A stretch of 64,000 nt of DNA from Pseudomonas sp. Leaf48 (GTDB lineage: Bacteria > Pseudomonadota > Gammaproteobacteria > Pseudomonadales > Pseudomonadaceae). Positions 11,413 through 19,799 of this stretch are shown piece after piece. How positions within the stretch are numbered: the first letter of the stretch is position 1; each line of letters opens with the position of its first letter. The translations under genes were made by a program, and so were the position numbers. Under the pieces are notes generated by a model. It was given only the letters and a program-made list of their open reading frames with translations, made no database searches and had not been told where the DNA came from. The stretch spans positions 187,151 to 251,150 of the forward strand of contig NZ_LMLH01000001.1 of NCBI RefSeq assembly GCF_001421885.1, given 5' to 3'.

Positions 11413-12195
11413 ATGCAGCTTGAATTTCATCAGGTCGATGCATTCAGTGATCGGCCGTTCAGTGGCAACCCGGCCATGGTGTATCGGCTCGATGCCTGGC
11501 TCGCCGATGAACTGATGCAGAAAATTGCCGGTGAACACAATCTCGCTGAAACCGCCTTCGTGGTACGCGAAGGGCAGGGCTGGCACATCCGCTGGTTTAC
11601 CCCGACGACTGAAGTGCCGTTGTGCGGGCATGCGACGCTGGCCAGTGCGTATGTGCTGTTTGAAGTCTATAAAGAGCCGGTCGAGCGCCTGGACTTCACC
11701 AGCAAGTCCGGCCCCCTGAGCGTGACCCGCGAGGGCGGGCGGTTATGGTTGGACTTCCCGGCCATCTTGCAGACGGAATTAGCCGAGACCCTGGACGTCG
11801 AGCGTGCGCTCGGGGTGAAAGCCGTTGAAGTGCTCAATTCGAATGAGTTGTTTGTAGTGCTGGAGTCCGAGCAGGCCGTGCTCGATTGCCAGCCAGACAT
11901 GGCTGCCCTGGCGAAACTGCCGTGGCTGGGCGCGATTGTCACAGCCCGGGGCAAGCAGCACGATTTCGTTTCTCGCTACTTCGCTCCGGCGATTGGTATC
12001 AATGAAGACCCCGTGACGGGGTCGACCCATTGCCTGCTGATTCCGTACTGGGCGAACCGGCTGGGCAAGTCGCAGCTGACGGCTTATCAGCGTTCTGCGC
12101 GCGGTGGCGAGTTGTTCTGCAGGCTGGAAGGGGAACGGGTGAAGATTGGCGGGAACGCGACGTTGGTGGCGCGTGGAACGCTGATGTTGGGCTGA
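11413..12195 (+). CDS. PhzF family isomerase
   Basis: This 260-residue protein has the PhzF/diaminopimelate-epimerase-like double fold. The family opening LEFHQVDAFSDRPFSGNPA is present, with the catalytic Glu of AETAF in EHNLAETAFV (about residue 45) and the glycine loop of CGHATLASAYV. The C-terminal half carries EDPVTGSTHC. The start at 11413 follows an excellent GGGGAGAAGG site. No phenazine genes are nearby, so it is one of the many stand-alone homologues and its substrate is unknown. Confidence 0.9.
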   Translation: MQLEFHQVDAFSDRPFSGNPAMVYRLDAWLADELMQKIAGEHNLAETAFVVREGQGWHIRWFTPTTEVPLCGHATLASAYVLFEVYKEPVERLDFTSKSGPLSVTREGGRLWLDFPAILQTELAETLDVERALGVKAVEVLNSNELFVVLESEQAVLDCQPDMAALAKLPWLGAIVTARGKQHDFVSRYFAPAIGINEDPVTGSTHCLLIPYWANRLGKSQLTAYQRSARGGELFCRLEGERVKIGGNATLVARGTLMLG

Positions 12196-12206
12196 CGCAA
12201 AACGAC

Positions 12207-12232
12207 TGTAGGAGCGAGCCTGCTCGCGATGA
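12207..12232. repeat. solitary REP-like hairpin
   Basis: TGTAGGAGCGAGCCTGCTCG is a single copy of the GTAGGAGCGAGC repeat family also seen at 17727, 19765 and 54097. It follows the PhzF-type gene and faces the convergent ABC ATPase gene. Confidence 0.6.
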
Positions 12233-12310
12233 CGGTATCAGATGCAACTGAGATGTTGGCTGATCTACGCTATCGCGAACAGGCGTACTCCTGCCGGGAT
12301 TGGCATTGTT

Positions 12311-13420
12311 TCAGTTGGCTGCGCTGTAACGGCGTACACCTGATTCAACCGCGGGAATCTGCGCAGCGGTACTGCCGGACGCCTGGAACAGCACCAGATG
12401 TTCGGCTGCAACACGAATGCCGACATCCACCCCGACCTGATGATCGACATGGCTGGGGAAAATCGACTCCAGTTGCGCGCCGGTAGGCAGTTGCAATCGA
12501 TACAGGGTCGATGCCCCCAGGAATGTCTTGCCGGCAATTCGCGCCTTCAGGCCGCTGTCCGGCGCATAGACGATGTCGTCCGGGCGCAGCAACACGTCCA
12601 CGGCACCGCCCACCGGCCAGGTATAGGCACGATTGCCGCGCAACTCACCCAGTTCAGTCTGCACCGACTCCGGGCTGCTCAACTGGCCGCGAATGAAGTA
12701 GCCCTGGCCAATGAAACTGGCCACGTACGGCGTCAGCGGTTCGTGATAGAGGTTGTAGGGCGTATCCCACTGCTCCAGGCGGCCTTCCTTGAACACGCCA
12801 ACGTGATCGCTGACAGCGAAGGCTTCTTCCTGGTCGTGGGTTACCAGAATGGCGCTGGTGCCACGGGCCTTGAGAATGTCGCGTACCTCATGGCTGAGCT
12901 TGCGTCGCAGTTCGCCGTCGAGGTTGGAGAAGGGCTCATCAAGCAGCAGCAATTGCGGCTCCGGTGCCAGCGCCCGAGCCAGTGCAACACGTTGCTGCTG
13001 GCCGCCCGAAAGCTCATGGGCAAAGCGTTTGCCCAGGCCTTTCAGGTTGACCAGTTCCAGTAACTCTTCGGTGATGCGCTCTTTTTGCGGGTGCTTGCGA
13101 ATACCGAAGGCGATGTTCTCGGCCACGCTCAAGTGCGGAAACAGAGCGTAGTCCTGAAACACCATGCCGATGCGACGTTTTTCCGGGGCCATGGTGAAAC
13201 CGGCGCGGGAGATGGTCTCGCCCGCCAGCTGGATTTCACCTTCGTGCACGGGCTCGAAACCGGCAATCGCCCGCAGGGTGGTGGTCTTGCCACACCCCGA
13301 GGAACCCAGCAGGCAACCAATGTCGCCTGCGTTCAAATGCAGATTGAGGTTCTGTACGACGCGCTGGTCCTGGTAGCCGCACGCGAGGTTGCGCAGGTTG
13401 AGCAGTAAAGTCTGGCTCAT
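12311..13420 (-). CDS. ABC transporter ATP-binding protein (FbpC/PotA-like), orphan
   Basis: The 369-residue ATPase has Walker [10 protein letters not shown] (residues 39-47), Q-loop VFQDYALFP, signature LSGGQQQR, Walker [13 protein letters not shown] and the His-loop VTHD. A C-terminal TOBE-like domain (about 245-369) follows, as in iron, spermidine and sulfate importers. The ATG at 13420 overlaps the argF stop by 4 nt (ATGA), indicating translational coupling to argF. No permease or binding-protein gene is nearby, so its transport partners must be elsewhere. A longer open frame upstream only reads through argF in another phase and is not the gene start. Confidence 0.9.
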   Translation of the reverse strand: MSQTLLLNLRNLACGYQDQRVVQNLNLHLNAGDIGCLLGSSGCGKTTTLRAIAGFEPVHEGEIQLAGETISRAGFTMAPEKRRIGMVFQDYALFPHLSVAENIAFGIRKHPQKERITEELLELVNLKGLGKRFAHELSGGQQQRVALARALAPEPQLLLLDEPFSNLDGELRRKLSHEVRDILKARGTSAILVTHDQEEAFAVSDHVGVFKEGRLEQWDTPYNLYHEPLTPYVASFIGQGYFIRGQLSSPESVQTELGELRGNRAYTWPVGGAVDVLLRPDDIVYAPDSGLKARIAGKTFLGASTLYRLQLPTGAQLESIFPSHVDHQVGVDVGIRVAAEHLVLFQASGSTAAQIPAVESGVRRYSAAN

Positions 13421-14337
13421 GCGTGGTGATACGCAGGCTCGACGAGAAATTCGAGCAGGGCCTTTTGTGCATGCAGGCGGTTTTCGGCTTGATCCCAGGC
13501 CACCGAGCGCTTGTCGTCGAGCAGGTCGACGCTGATCTCTTCGCCACGGTGCGCAGGCAGGCAATGCATGAACAGGACATCTTCTGCGGCCAGATCGAGC
13601 AGGGCACGGTTGACCTGGTACGGTGCGAACAACTTGAGACGCTTGGCGGTTTCCTCTTCCTGGCCCATGGAGGTCCAGACGTCGGTGCTCACCAGATGGG
13701 CGCCACGTACGGCATCCTTTGGATCGCGCACGACAGTGACACGGTCGCCCGCCTTGGCCAGGAACAGCGGATTGGGTTCGTAGCCTTCCGGGCAGGCCAC
13801 GCGCAACTGGAAGTCGAACTGGATCGCCGCTTCTATATAGCTGTTGCACATGTTGTTGCCGTCGCCGATCCAGGCCACGGTCTTGCCCTGGATCGAACCG
13901 CGGTGTTCGAGGAACGTCTGCATGTCTGCCAGCAACTGGCACGGGTGCAGGTCATCGGACAGACCGTTGATCACAGGTACGCGGGAATTGGCGGCGAACT
14001 CGGTCAGGTTGCTGTGGGCAAAGGTCCGGATCATCACCGCATCGAGCATGCTCGACATGACAATCGCGCAGTCGCCGATCGGCTCGCCACGGCCCAGCTG
14101 GGTATCACGGGGCGACAGGAAGATTGCCTGGCCGCCAAGCTGGATCATGCCGGCTTCGAACGAAATGCGGGTGCGGGTCGAAGCCTTCTCGAAAATCATC
14201 CCCAGTACACGGTTCTTCAGGGGCTCGAACAGCACGCCGCGGTTGCGCAGGTCCTTGAGCTCAACGCCTCGGCGGATCACGCTGACCAGCTCTTCGGGCG
14301 TGCAATCCATCAGGGAGAGAAAGTGCCTTGCGCTCAT
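13417..14337 (-). CDS. argF: anabolic ornithine carbamoyltransferase
   Basis: ArgF converts ornithine and carbamoyl phosphate to citrulline in arginine biosynthesis. The 306-residue product has the carbamoyl-phosphate loop STRTR (in [12 protein letters not shown]), HPCQ at LHPCQLLAD and the ornithine-side [11 protein letters not shown]. Sequence and length closely match P. aeruginosa ArgF as I recall it. Two adjacent ATG codons (14340 and 14337) follow AAGG; the second gives the MSARHF start of known homologues. An ArgR-type box lies about 105-140 nt upstream. The stop overlaps the ABC ATPase start. Confidence 0.96.
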   Translation of the reverse strand: MSARHFLSLMDCTPEELVSVIRRGVELKDLRNRGVLFEPLKNRVLGMIFEKASTRTRISFEAGMIQLGGQAIFLSPRDTQLGRGEPIGDCAIVMSSMLDAVMIRTFAHSNLTEFAANSRVPVINGLSDDLHPCQLLADMQTFLEHRGSIQGKTVAWIGDGNNMCNSYIEAAIQFDFQLRVACPEGYEPNPLFLAKAGDRVTVVRDPKDAVRGAHLVSTDVWTSMGQEEETAKRLKLFAPYQVNRALLDLAAEDVLFMHCLPAHRGEEISVDLLDDKRSVAWDQAENRLHAQKALLEFLVEPAYHHA

Positions 14338-14442
14338 CATTGACTACCTTTTTGCTACAAACCGCAGATGCTCAAAGCCTTGTTTAACGGAACAACGGGC
14401 GAGACCTGCGGCGTAAGCCGCACGGGGCGACGAAATAGGGGA

Positions 14443-14479
14443 AGGCGCGATCTTATAATTAAATGTCGCGTCTTACCAA
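14443..14479 (+). promoter_or_regulatory. tandem ArgR binding site upstream of argF
   Basis: TGTCGC at 14464-14469, eight bases, then AA at 14478-14479 is an exact match to the Pseudomonas ArgR half-site TGTCGC-N8-AA. Exactly 21 nt earlier stands AGGCGC-N8-AA (4 of 6 plus 2 of 2 matches), giving the direct-repeat spacing known for this regulator. It lies in the argF leader, in the opposite orientation to argF. Arginine-dependent repression of argF is expected. Confidence 0.65.
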
Positions 14480-14684
14480 TAGGGCTACAGTTTTTAGGGA
14501 ATTTCAGAGGGGCTACGGGATCACCGCGGTAGCGCTTTGAAGCCTGTTTCCTGATAGCAACCAGGCATTTGTACACTGGCTTCGCGGGGCTTGGCAATCA
14601 AGCGGCGCGGGGAAGAGTCGGTTGCGGTGGTTATTTGACCCCGGGGTTCGGCAGGCTCGACCGTCTGTCGCCGCCCTGAAATAT

Positions 14685-14712
14685 TTGCTAATGCAAAGTG
14701 CTGGGTTATAAA
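14685..14712 (+). promoter_or_regulatory. candidate sigma-70 promoter
   Basis: TTGCTA (14685-14690) and TATAAA (14707-14712) are separated by 16 nt, 31 nt before the ATG of the small protein gene at 14744. The call rests on motif and position only. Confidence 0.4.
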
Positions 14713-14743
14713 TAAACATCGAGCGACGCAGGAAGCCCCCCTG

Positions 14744-15034
14744 ATGGAATCCAAAGAACAGCTGTTGATGGAACTACTGGGCCTCACCGCACGCTCGTTG
14801 ACCCACCTCACTGCATCGGTGACGACGATGTCGTTCGAATTGCTGCGCAGTGAAGACGAGGTAACCCGGGCTGCCGGTCGCCATATGGTGGACCGCATGG
14901 CGACCATCAGTGCCGGGCTCGACGAGCACTGGCGACTGATTGGCGAATTGACCGGGGTACATGGTCCTCACGAGCCGATCGAACCCCTCAAGGCAATCCC
15001 GTTGCACATGCCGCCCAGGTTGCCTTCGAACTGA
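14744..15034 (+). CDS. conserved hypothetical small helical protein
   Basis: The 96-residue product is predicted to be almost entirely helical up to about residue 70 (ESKEQLLMELLGLTARSLTH... and RMATISAGLDEHWRLIGELTG), with a Pro-rich tail. It has no signal peptide, cysteines or recognisable domain. An AGGAAG site precedes the start and a sigma-70-like promoter lies 31 nt upstream. A gene of unknown function occupies the same place beside argF in other pseudomonads. No function can be assigned. Confidence 0.7.
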   Translation: MESKEQLLMELLGLTARSLTHLTASVTTMSFELLRSEDEVTRAAGRHMVDRMATISAGLDEHWRLIGELTGVHGPHEPIEPLKAIPLHMPPRLPSN

Positions 15035-15168
15035 TCCCGGGTAGCCATCGGCTGGCCTGATAACCGCCGATTCACAAGACAAACGTCGCTGGCGTGGGGG
15101 CGGGTCTGGCGCCATAGTTTTGTTTCCGCGGCCGCCATTGCCCGCCCAAGACAAGACAGAGACTGGCC

Positions 15169-17277
15169 ATGACCAAGACTCTCCATCACCGTGCATGCCA
15201 TTTGTGTGAAGCCATTTGCGGCCTGACCATCGAGACCACCGAGGCCGAAGACGGCAACCGGCAGATCACCTCGATCAAGGGCGATCCGCTGGATACGTTC
15301 AGTCGTGGGCACATCTGTCCCAAGGCTGTTGCCCTGCAAGACATACAGAATGATCCGGATCGCTTGCATCAGCCGATGCAGCGGGTGGGGAATGAATGGC
15401 AACCGATCGAGTGGGAGGATGCCTTCAAGCTCGTCGCCGAACGCCTGGCACAAATTCAGGAGCGTCACGGGCAAAACGCCGTGGCGGTCTATCAGGGCAA
15501 CCCGAGCGTGCACAACTATGGGCTGATGACCCACAGCAATTACTTTCTCGGTCTGTTGAAAACGCGCAACCGCTTTTCCGCCACCTCGGTCGACCAGTTG
15601 CCGCATCACTTGACCAGCCATTTGATGTACGGCCATGGCTTGCTGCTGCCGATCCCGGACATTGATCACACCGACTTCATGTTAATCCTCGGCGGCAATC
15701 CGCTGGCCTCCAATGGCAGCATCATGACCGTGCCGGATGTGGAAAAACGCCTGAAGGCGATTCAGGCCCGTGGCGGTAAAGTGGTGGTGGTCGATCCACG
15801 CCGCAGTGAAACGGCAGCGATCGCCGATCAGCATCTGTTCGTGCGCCCCGGCGGCGATGCGGCGTTGTTGTTCGGGCTGCTCAATACCTTGTTCGCCGAG
15901 GGCCTGACCCGCGAAAGTCATCTGCCGGTGGACGGCCTGGATGCAGTGCACGAGGCTGTCGCGACGTTCACCGCCGAAGCCATGAGCCCGCTGTGCGCAG
16001 TACCGGCCGAACAGATTCGGCAGTTGGCGCGGGATTTCGCCGCGGCACCGACGGCCGTGTGCTACGGCCGCATGGGCGTCTCGACCCAGGCATTTGGTAC
16101 GTTGTGCCACTGGGTGGTGCAGTTGATCAATCTGGTCACCGGCAATCTCGATCGAGTGGGTGGTGCGTTGTGCACCGAGCCGGCAGTGGATCTGGTGGCA
16201 TCGACTTCGGGGGGGCATTTCAATCTGTGGCAGAGCCGGGTGTCCGGGCGTCCGGAATATGCGGGCGAGTTACCGGTGTCGGCACTGGCCGAAGAGATGC
16301 TTACAGAGGGGGAAGGGCAGGTCAGGGCGCTGATTACCGTGGCGGGCAATCCGGTGCTGTCTACACCCAATGGTCGACAGTTGGAGCAAGCGCTCGATGG
16401 TCTGGAGTTCATGCTCAGCATCGATCTGTACATTAACGAAACCACGCGTTACGCGGACCTGATCCTGCCGTCCACCTCCGCTCTGGAGAACGATCATTAC
16501 GACACCACGTTCAATATGTTTGCGGTGCGTAACGTCAGCCGCTTCAACCGCGCGATTCTTCCCAAGCCAGTGGGCGCGTTGCACGACTGGGAGATTTTCG
16601 TCGGCCTGGCCAAGGCGTTCGCCGCACGAACCGGCAAGGAGCTGAAACCGACCATGGCGCCGGCGCAGATGATCGATCGCGGTTTGCGCATGGGGCTTTA
16701 TGGCGATGCTTCGCAGCACCGGCTTTCATTGGCAACCTTGTTCGATCACCCTCATGGCGTAGATCTTGGAGCGCTCAAGCCTAACCTCGCTCCACGCTTG
16801 AAAACTGCCAACCAGCGCGTCCAGGCTGCCCCCGCCGAGATTCTCGCCGACCTGGCCCGCTTTGCGACCTTGCAGGCGCCGGCTGCCGATGAGTTGCTGA
16901 TGATCGGCCGTCGCCATGTACGCAGTAACAACTCGTGGATGCACAACTATCACCGCCTGGTGAAGGGCAAGCCGCGCCACCAGTTGCTGATGCATCCGGA
17001 TGATCTGGCCAGTCGCGGGCTCAGCGACGGGCAGCGGGTGCGGGTCAGCTCGCGGGTCGGCGTGATTGAAGTTGAAGTGCTGGGCAGCCCGGATATGATG
17101 AAGGGAGTGGTCAGCCTGCCGCACGGCTGGGGCCATGCGCGTCCGGGTGTGCAAATGAGCATCGCCAGCGGACAGCCAGGCTCCAGCGCCAATGACTTGA
17201 CCGACGAGTGTCAACTCGATGAGTTGTCGGGAAACGCGGCGCTCAATGGCGTGCCGGTGACCGTGGCGGCGGCCTGA
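15169..17277 (+). CDS. molybdopterin-dependent oxidoreductase (MopB/formate dehydrogenase-like)
   Basis: This 702-residue soluble bis-MGD enzyme has an N-terminal [4Fe-4S] motif (Cys10, Cys13, Cys17, Cys50), a long catalytic molybdopterin region (about 55-500) and a C-terminal dinucleotide-binding domain (about 570-690) containing SNNSWMHNY and VSLPHGWGH. There is no Tat signal, so it is cytoplasmic. At the place where formate dehydrogenases carry the Mo-ligating Cys/Sec, the sequence reads VDQLPHHLTS (141-150), with no Cys or Sec. Subunit partners and accessory genes are absent nearby. The substrate is unknown; formate is possible but not supported by the active-site residue. Confidence 0.88.
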   Translation: MTKTLHHRACHLCEAICGLTIETTEAEDGNRQITSIKGDPLDTFSRGHICPKAVALQDIQNDPDRLHQPMQRVGNEWQPIEWEDAFKLVAERLAQIQERHGQNAVAVYQGNPSVHNYGLMTHSNYFLGLLKTRNRFSATSVDQLPHHLTSHLMYGHGLLLPIPDIDHTDFMLILGGNPLASNGSIMTVPDVEKRLKAIQARGGKVVVVDPRRSETAAIADQHLFVRPGGDAALLFGLLNTLFAEGLTRESHLPVDGLDAVHEAVATFTAEAMSPLCAVPAEQIRQLARDFAAAPTAVCYGRMGVSTQAFGTLCHWVVQLINLVTGNLDRVGGALCTEPAVDLVASTSGGHFNLWQSRVSGRPEYAGELPVSALAEEMLTEGEGQVRALITVAGNPVLSTPNGRQLEQALDGLEFMLSIDLYINETTRYADLILPSTSALENDHYDTTFNMFAVRNVSRFNRAILPKPVGALHDWEIFVGLAKAFAARTGKELKPTMAPAQMIDRGLRMGLYGDASQHRLSLATLFDHPHGVDLGALKPNLAPRLKTANQRVQAAPAEILADLARFATLQAPAADELLMIGRRHVRSNNSWMHNYHRLVKGKPRHQLLMHPDDLASRGLSDGQRVRVSSRVGVIEVEVLGSPDMMKGVVSLPHGWGHARPGVQMSIASGQPGSSANDLTDECQLDELSGNAALNGVPVTVAAA

Positions 17278-17374
17278 ATCAGTCTGACGGAGAGACCGAG
17301 CAGGGTGCTCGGCTTTCCGTTACAATGCGCCACCGTGCCGACCCGTGAGTCGGAAAGTTCAGCCGAGGTGCTCC

Positions 17375-17716
17375 ATGGATATCATCGAAACGATTAAAGA
17401 GCAGATTGCCAACAACACCATTCTGCTTTACATGAAAGGCTCGCCGAATGCCCCGCAGTGTGGCTTTTCCGCGAAAGCCGCGCAGGCCGTGATGGCATGT
17501 GGCGAAAAGTTTGCGTACGTGGACATCCTGCAGAACCCGGAAATCCGCGCCAACCTGCCAAAATACGCCAACTGGCCAACCTTTCCACAACTGTGGGTCG
17601 GTGGCGAGCTGGTTGGTGGTAGCGACATCATGACCGAGATGGCTGCAGACGGTTCGTTGCAGACCACCATCAAGGCTGCTGTTGAAGCTGCTGCTGCCAA
17701 CAAGTCCGAAGCCTGA
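17375..17716 (+). CDS. grxD: monothiol glutaredoxin (Grx4/GrxD type)
   Basis: This 113-residue monothiol glutaredoxin has the CGFS active site at residues 29-32. The glutathione-binding segments WPTFPQLWVGGELVGG and DIMTEM follow. GrxD proteins bind a [2Fe-2S] cluster with glutathione and deliver Fe-S clusters, often with BolA partners. The ATG at 17375 follows GAGG and gives the family length; an earlier in-frame codon would add ten atypical residues. A REPIN and a bidirectional terminator separate it from bfrB, fitting a local theme of iron handling. Confidence 0.95.
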   Translation: MDIIETIKEQIANNTILLYMKGSPNAPQCGFSAKAAQAVMACGEKFAYVDILQNPEIRANLPKYANWPTFPQLWVGGELVGGSDIMTEMAADGSLQTTIKAAVEAAAANKSEA

Positions 17717-17726
17717 TTCGCTTTTT

Positions 17727-17824
17727 GTAGGAGCGAGCAGGCTCGCGATGGAATAAAGAGCGCCGCGGGGAACCAGACTCCCCGCGTTATCGTTTACGCC
17801 CATCGCGAGCTGGCTAGCTCCTAC
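17727..17824. repeat. REPIN of the GTAGGAGCGAGC family
   Basis: GTAGGAGCGAGCAGGCTCGC at 17727 and its near-complement ending at 17824 form an inverted pair. Between them is a separate hairpin, GCGGGGA/TCCCCGC. It lies after grxD. Confidence 0.75.
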
Positions 17825-17845
17825 AGAAGGCAGCAAGGCATAAAA

Positions 17846-17874
17846 AACCCCGCCACTCGAAAGAGGGCGGGGTT
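17846..17874. terminator. bidirectional terminator between grxD and bfrB
   Basis: CCCCGCC-a-CTC-GAAA-GAG-GGCGGGG forms a strong stem with a GAAA tetraloop, bounded by A6 on the left and T7 on the right, so it works for both convergent genes. Confidence 0.9.
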
Positions 17875-17895
17875 TTTTTATTGCATCGAGAGAAT

Positions 17896-18372
17896 TTACT
17901 CGTCGTCACCCATCTGCGATTGCAGGTAGTTCTCAAGACCGATTTTATCGATCAGGCCCAATTGGGTTTCCAGCCAGTCGATATGTTCTTCTTCGGACTC
18001 AAGGATGTCCTCGAGCAGTTCGCGGCTACCGAAGTCGCCGACGGTTTCGCAATGGGCGATGGCCACTTTGAGATCAGCGTGACCGGTGCGTTCGATACGC
18101 AGGTCGCACTCAAGCATTTCCTTGGTGTGTTCGCCGATGTGCAGCTTGCCCAGGTCCTGGACATTCGGCAGGCCTTCAAGGAACAGAATGCGCTTGATCA
18201 GCTTGTCCGCGTGCTTCATCTCGTCGATGGATTCGTGGTATTCGTGCTTGCCGAGCTTGTTCAGGCCCCAGTCTTCATACATGCGCGCATGCAGGAAGTA
18301 CTGATTGATCGCGACCAGCTCATTGGCAAGGATCTTGTTGAGATGCTGGATGACTGTAACGTCGCCTTTCAT
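17896..18372 (-). CDS. bfrB: bacterioferritin BfrB
   Basis: The 158-residue ferritin-like subunit forms a 24-mer that oxidises Fe(II) at its di-iron centre and stores Fe(III) mineral. Met52 in DEMKHADK is the haem ligand shared by two subunits. Ferroxidase residues appear in [17 protein letters not shown] and [13 protein letters not shown]. Sequence and length closely match P. aeruginosa BfrB as I recall it. The partner ferredoxin gene bfd lies upstream on the same strand, about 200 nt away with its own terminator between, so the two are probably separate transcripts with opposite iron responses. Confidence 0.95.
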   Translation of the reverse strand: MKGDVTVIQHLNKILANELVAINQYFLHARMYEDWGLNKLGKHEYHESIDEMKHADKLIKRILFLEGLPNVQDLGKLHIGEHTKEMLECDLRIERTGHADLKVAIAHCETVGDFGSRELLEDILESEEEHIDWLETQLGLIDKIGLENYLQSQMGDDE

Positions 18373-18534
18373 GGTGGGGTCCTGTCCTTTATTAGCTGAC
18401 TATAAAGTAGAGTTTGAGCCCGGTAGTTCTTAGTGTCAAACGTAACTTATTGAAACTTAAGTGAAAATTAATCGGAATAAGAATGTTTTTGTTCCGCGTC
18501 TAAAGCATAAGTAATTGATTTTCAGGCATAAAAA

Positions 18535-18554
18535 AACCGGACATAAGTCCGGTT
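18535..18554 (-). terminator. bfd terminator
   Basis: AACCGGAC-ATAA-GTCCGGTT is a perfect 8-bp stem. On the minus strand it is followed by a run of seven T, 16 nt after the bfd stop codon. Confidence 0.88.
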
Positions 18555-18570
18555 CTTTGAAAGAGGTTAT

Positions 18571-18789
18571 TTATGCAGCGGTAAATTCTACAGGAAAAGG
18601 AATCGCAGCCTGGGCCGTTTGCAGTTTGGTCAGGGTCTCGCGAACCACTTCCTTGGCCAGGCAGGCACATTTGCCGCATTGACTGGCGACGCCGGTGGCA
18701 GCCCGGACTTCCTTGTAGCTGCAGCATCCTTCATAGATCGCATCGCGGATTTGTCCGTCGGTAACGCCAGTGCAGAGGCAAACATACAT
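18571..18789 (-). CDS. bfd: bacterioferritin-associated ferredoxin Bfd
   Basis: Bfd is a 72-residue [2Fe-2S] ferredoxin that binds BfrB and passes electrons to its haem to release stored iron. The four cluster cysteines follow the Bfd pattern: CLC near the start (Cys4, Cys6), then the QCGKCACL region. The start at 18789 (MYVCLC) matches the family; the ribosome site before it is weak. A Fur-box-like sequence lies about 50 nt upstream, consistent with induction under iron starvation as known in P. aeruginosa. Terminator and bfrB follow. Confidence 0.95.
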   Translation of the reverse strand: MYVCLCTGVTDGQIRDAIYEGCCSYKEVRAATGVASQCGKCACLAKEVVRETLTKLQTAQAAIPFPVEFTAA

Positions 18790-18837
18790 AAGGGAAGACC
18801 GTCGCTGGTTTATGTCTCGATTGCGATGGATCTTAAT

Positions 18838-18858
18838 GTTAACGAGAATGATTGTCAA
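18838..18858. promoter_or_regulatory. candidate Fur box between bfd and the peroxiredoxin gene
   Basis: Read on the minus strand the site is TTGACAATCATTCTCGTTAA, which closely follows the pseudomonad Fur consensus GATAATGATAATCATTATC. It sits about 50-70 nt upstream of bfd. The divergent peroxiredoxin gene starts about 240 nt away and may have an independent promoter. Confidence 0.65.
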
Positions 18859-19096
18859 AGTGCTTTGAGAAGGGTTTTTGACAGGCCTGACGAACGGTTG
18901 GCCAGTGACGCGCCGTCAACCGAAATACCCTTCGTCCTTTTTTACACCTACGGGAGAAACCGTTACGGACAGGCCAAAAACGCAGTGTATGATGACCGGT
19001 CTTTTCGAAATGGGTTCGTGTCACAGGGCTGTCGCCTGAGGGTGGCAGGCTGATATGAACCTTTTTCTTCAACGCTTTTTCACCAGGAGATATCCA

Positions 19097-19699
19097 ATGA
19101 GCGTACTCGTAGGCAAACAAGCCCCTGACTTCACCGTACCGGCCGTACTCGGCAATGGCGAAATCGTTGACAGCTTCACCCTGTCCTCGGCTATCAAAGG
19201 CAAATACGGCCTGGTGTTCTTCTACCCGCTGGACTTCACCTTCGTTTGCCCGTCCGAGCTGATCGCTCTGGACAACCGCATGTCTGAATTCAAGGCGCGC
19301 AACGTTGAAGTGGTCGCTGTGTCGATCGACTCGCACTTCACCCACAACGCCTGGCGCAACACCCCGGTAAACGATGGTGGTATCGGCGCGGTTCGTTACA
19401 CCATGGCTGCCGACATCAAGCAGGAAATCATGAAGGCTTACGACGTTCAGTCCGCTGACGGCGTAGCGTTCCGTGGCGCATTCCTGATCGACGATAAAGG
19501 CGTTGTCCGCTCGCAGATCATCAACGACCTGCCACTGGGCCGTAACATGGAAGAGCTGCTGCGTCTGGTCGACGCTCTGCAATTCCACGAAGAGCACGGC
19601 GAAGTCTGCCCTGCCAACTGGAAAAAAGGCGACAAGGGCATGAACGCTTCGCCAGAAGGCGTTGCTGCTTACCTGACCGAGCACGCTGCCGCACTGTAA
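19097..19699 (+). CDS. typical 2-Cys peroxiredoxin (AhpC/Prx1 family)
   Basis: The 200-residue enzyme reduces hydrogen peroxide and organic hydroperoxides. The peroxidatic Cys51 sits in DFTFVCPSE and the resolving Cys171 in EVCPANW, as in Prx1-type proteins. The C-terminal segment continues past the resolving Cys, as in typical 2-Cys forms. AGGAGA stands 7 nt before the ATG at 19097. No AhpF reductase is adjacent, so electrons probably come from thioredoxin. Sharing its upstream region with the Fur-type bfd promoter links it to iron and oxidative-stress physiology. Confidence 0.93.
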   Translation: MSVLVGKQAPDFTVPAVLGNGEIVDSFTLSSAIKGKYGLVFFYPLDFTFVCPSELIALDNRMSEFKARNVEVVAVSIDSHFTHNAWRNTPVNDGGIGAVRYTMAADIKQEIMKAYDVQSADGVAFRGAFLIDDKGVVRSQIINDLPLGRNMEELLRLVDALQFHEEHGEVCPANWKKGDKGMNASPEGVAAYLTEHAAAL

Positions 19700-19720
19700 G
19701 GCGCGTTGCGGGTAAAAAAA

Positions 19721-19739
19721 ACCGGCCTTCGTGGCCGGT
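19721..19739 (+). terminator. peroxiredoxin gene terminator
   Basis: ACCGGCC and GGCCGGT form a 7-bp stem around TTCGT, preceded by A7 and followed by T6. Confidence 0.88.
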
Positions 19740-19764
19740 TTTTTTATGGGCGGGTTTCAGGCCC

Positions 19765-19790
19765 CTGTAGGAGCGAGCAGGCTCCTACAG
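19765..19790. repeat. REP-like perfect hairpin
   Basis: CTGTAGGAGC and GCTCCTACAG are perfect 10-bp arms around 6 nt. It belongs to the GTAGGAGCGAGC repeat family and lies between the peroxiredoxin terminator and the convergent rnt stop. Confidence 0.7.
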
Positions 19791-19799
19791 AGAAAACCC

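Noticed and set aside
11413..12195. Phenazine biosynthesis gene phzF
   Set aside because: No other phz genes are present. The PhzF fold is common in stand-alone isomerases of unknown substrate.
13421..13942. N-terminal extension of the ABC ATPase through argF
   Set aside because: Out-of-phase reading of argF gives an Arg/Pro-rich sequence. The ATPase starts at 13420 with a coupled ATGA overlap.
14744..17277. Formate dehydrogenase as a firm name for the MopB enzyme
   Set aside because: The Cys/Sec expected of formate dehydrogenases is missing and no partner subunits or fdhD/E are nearby.
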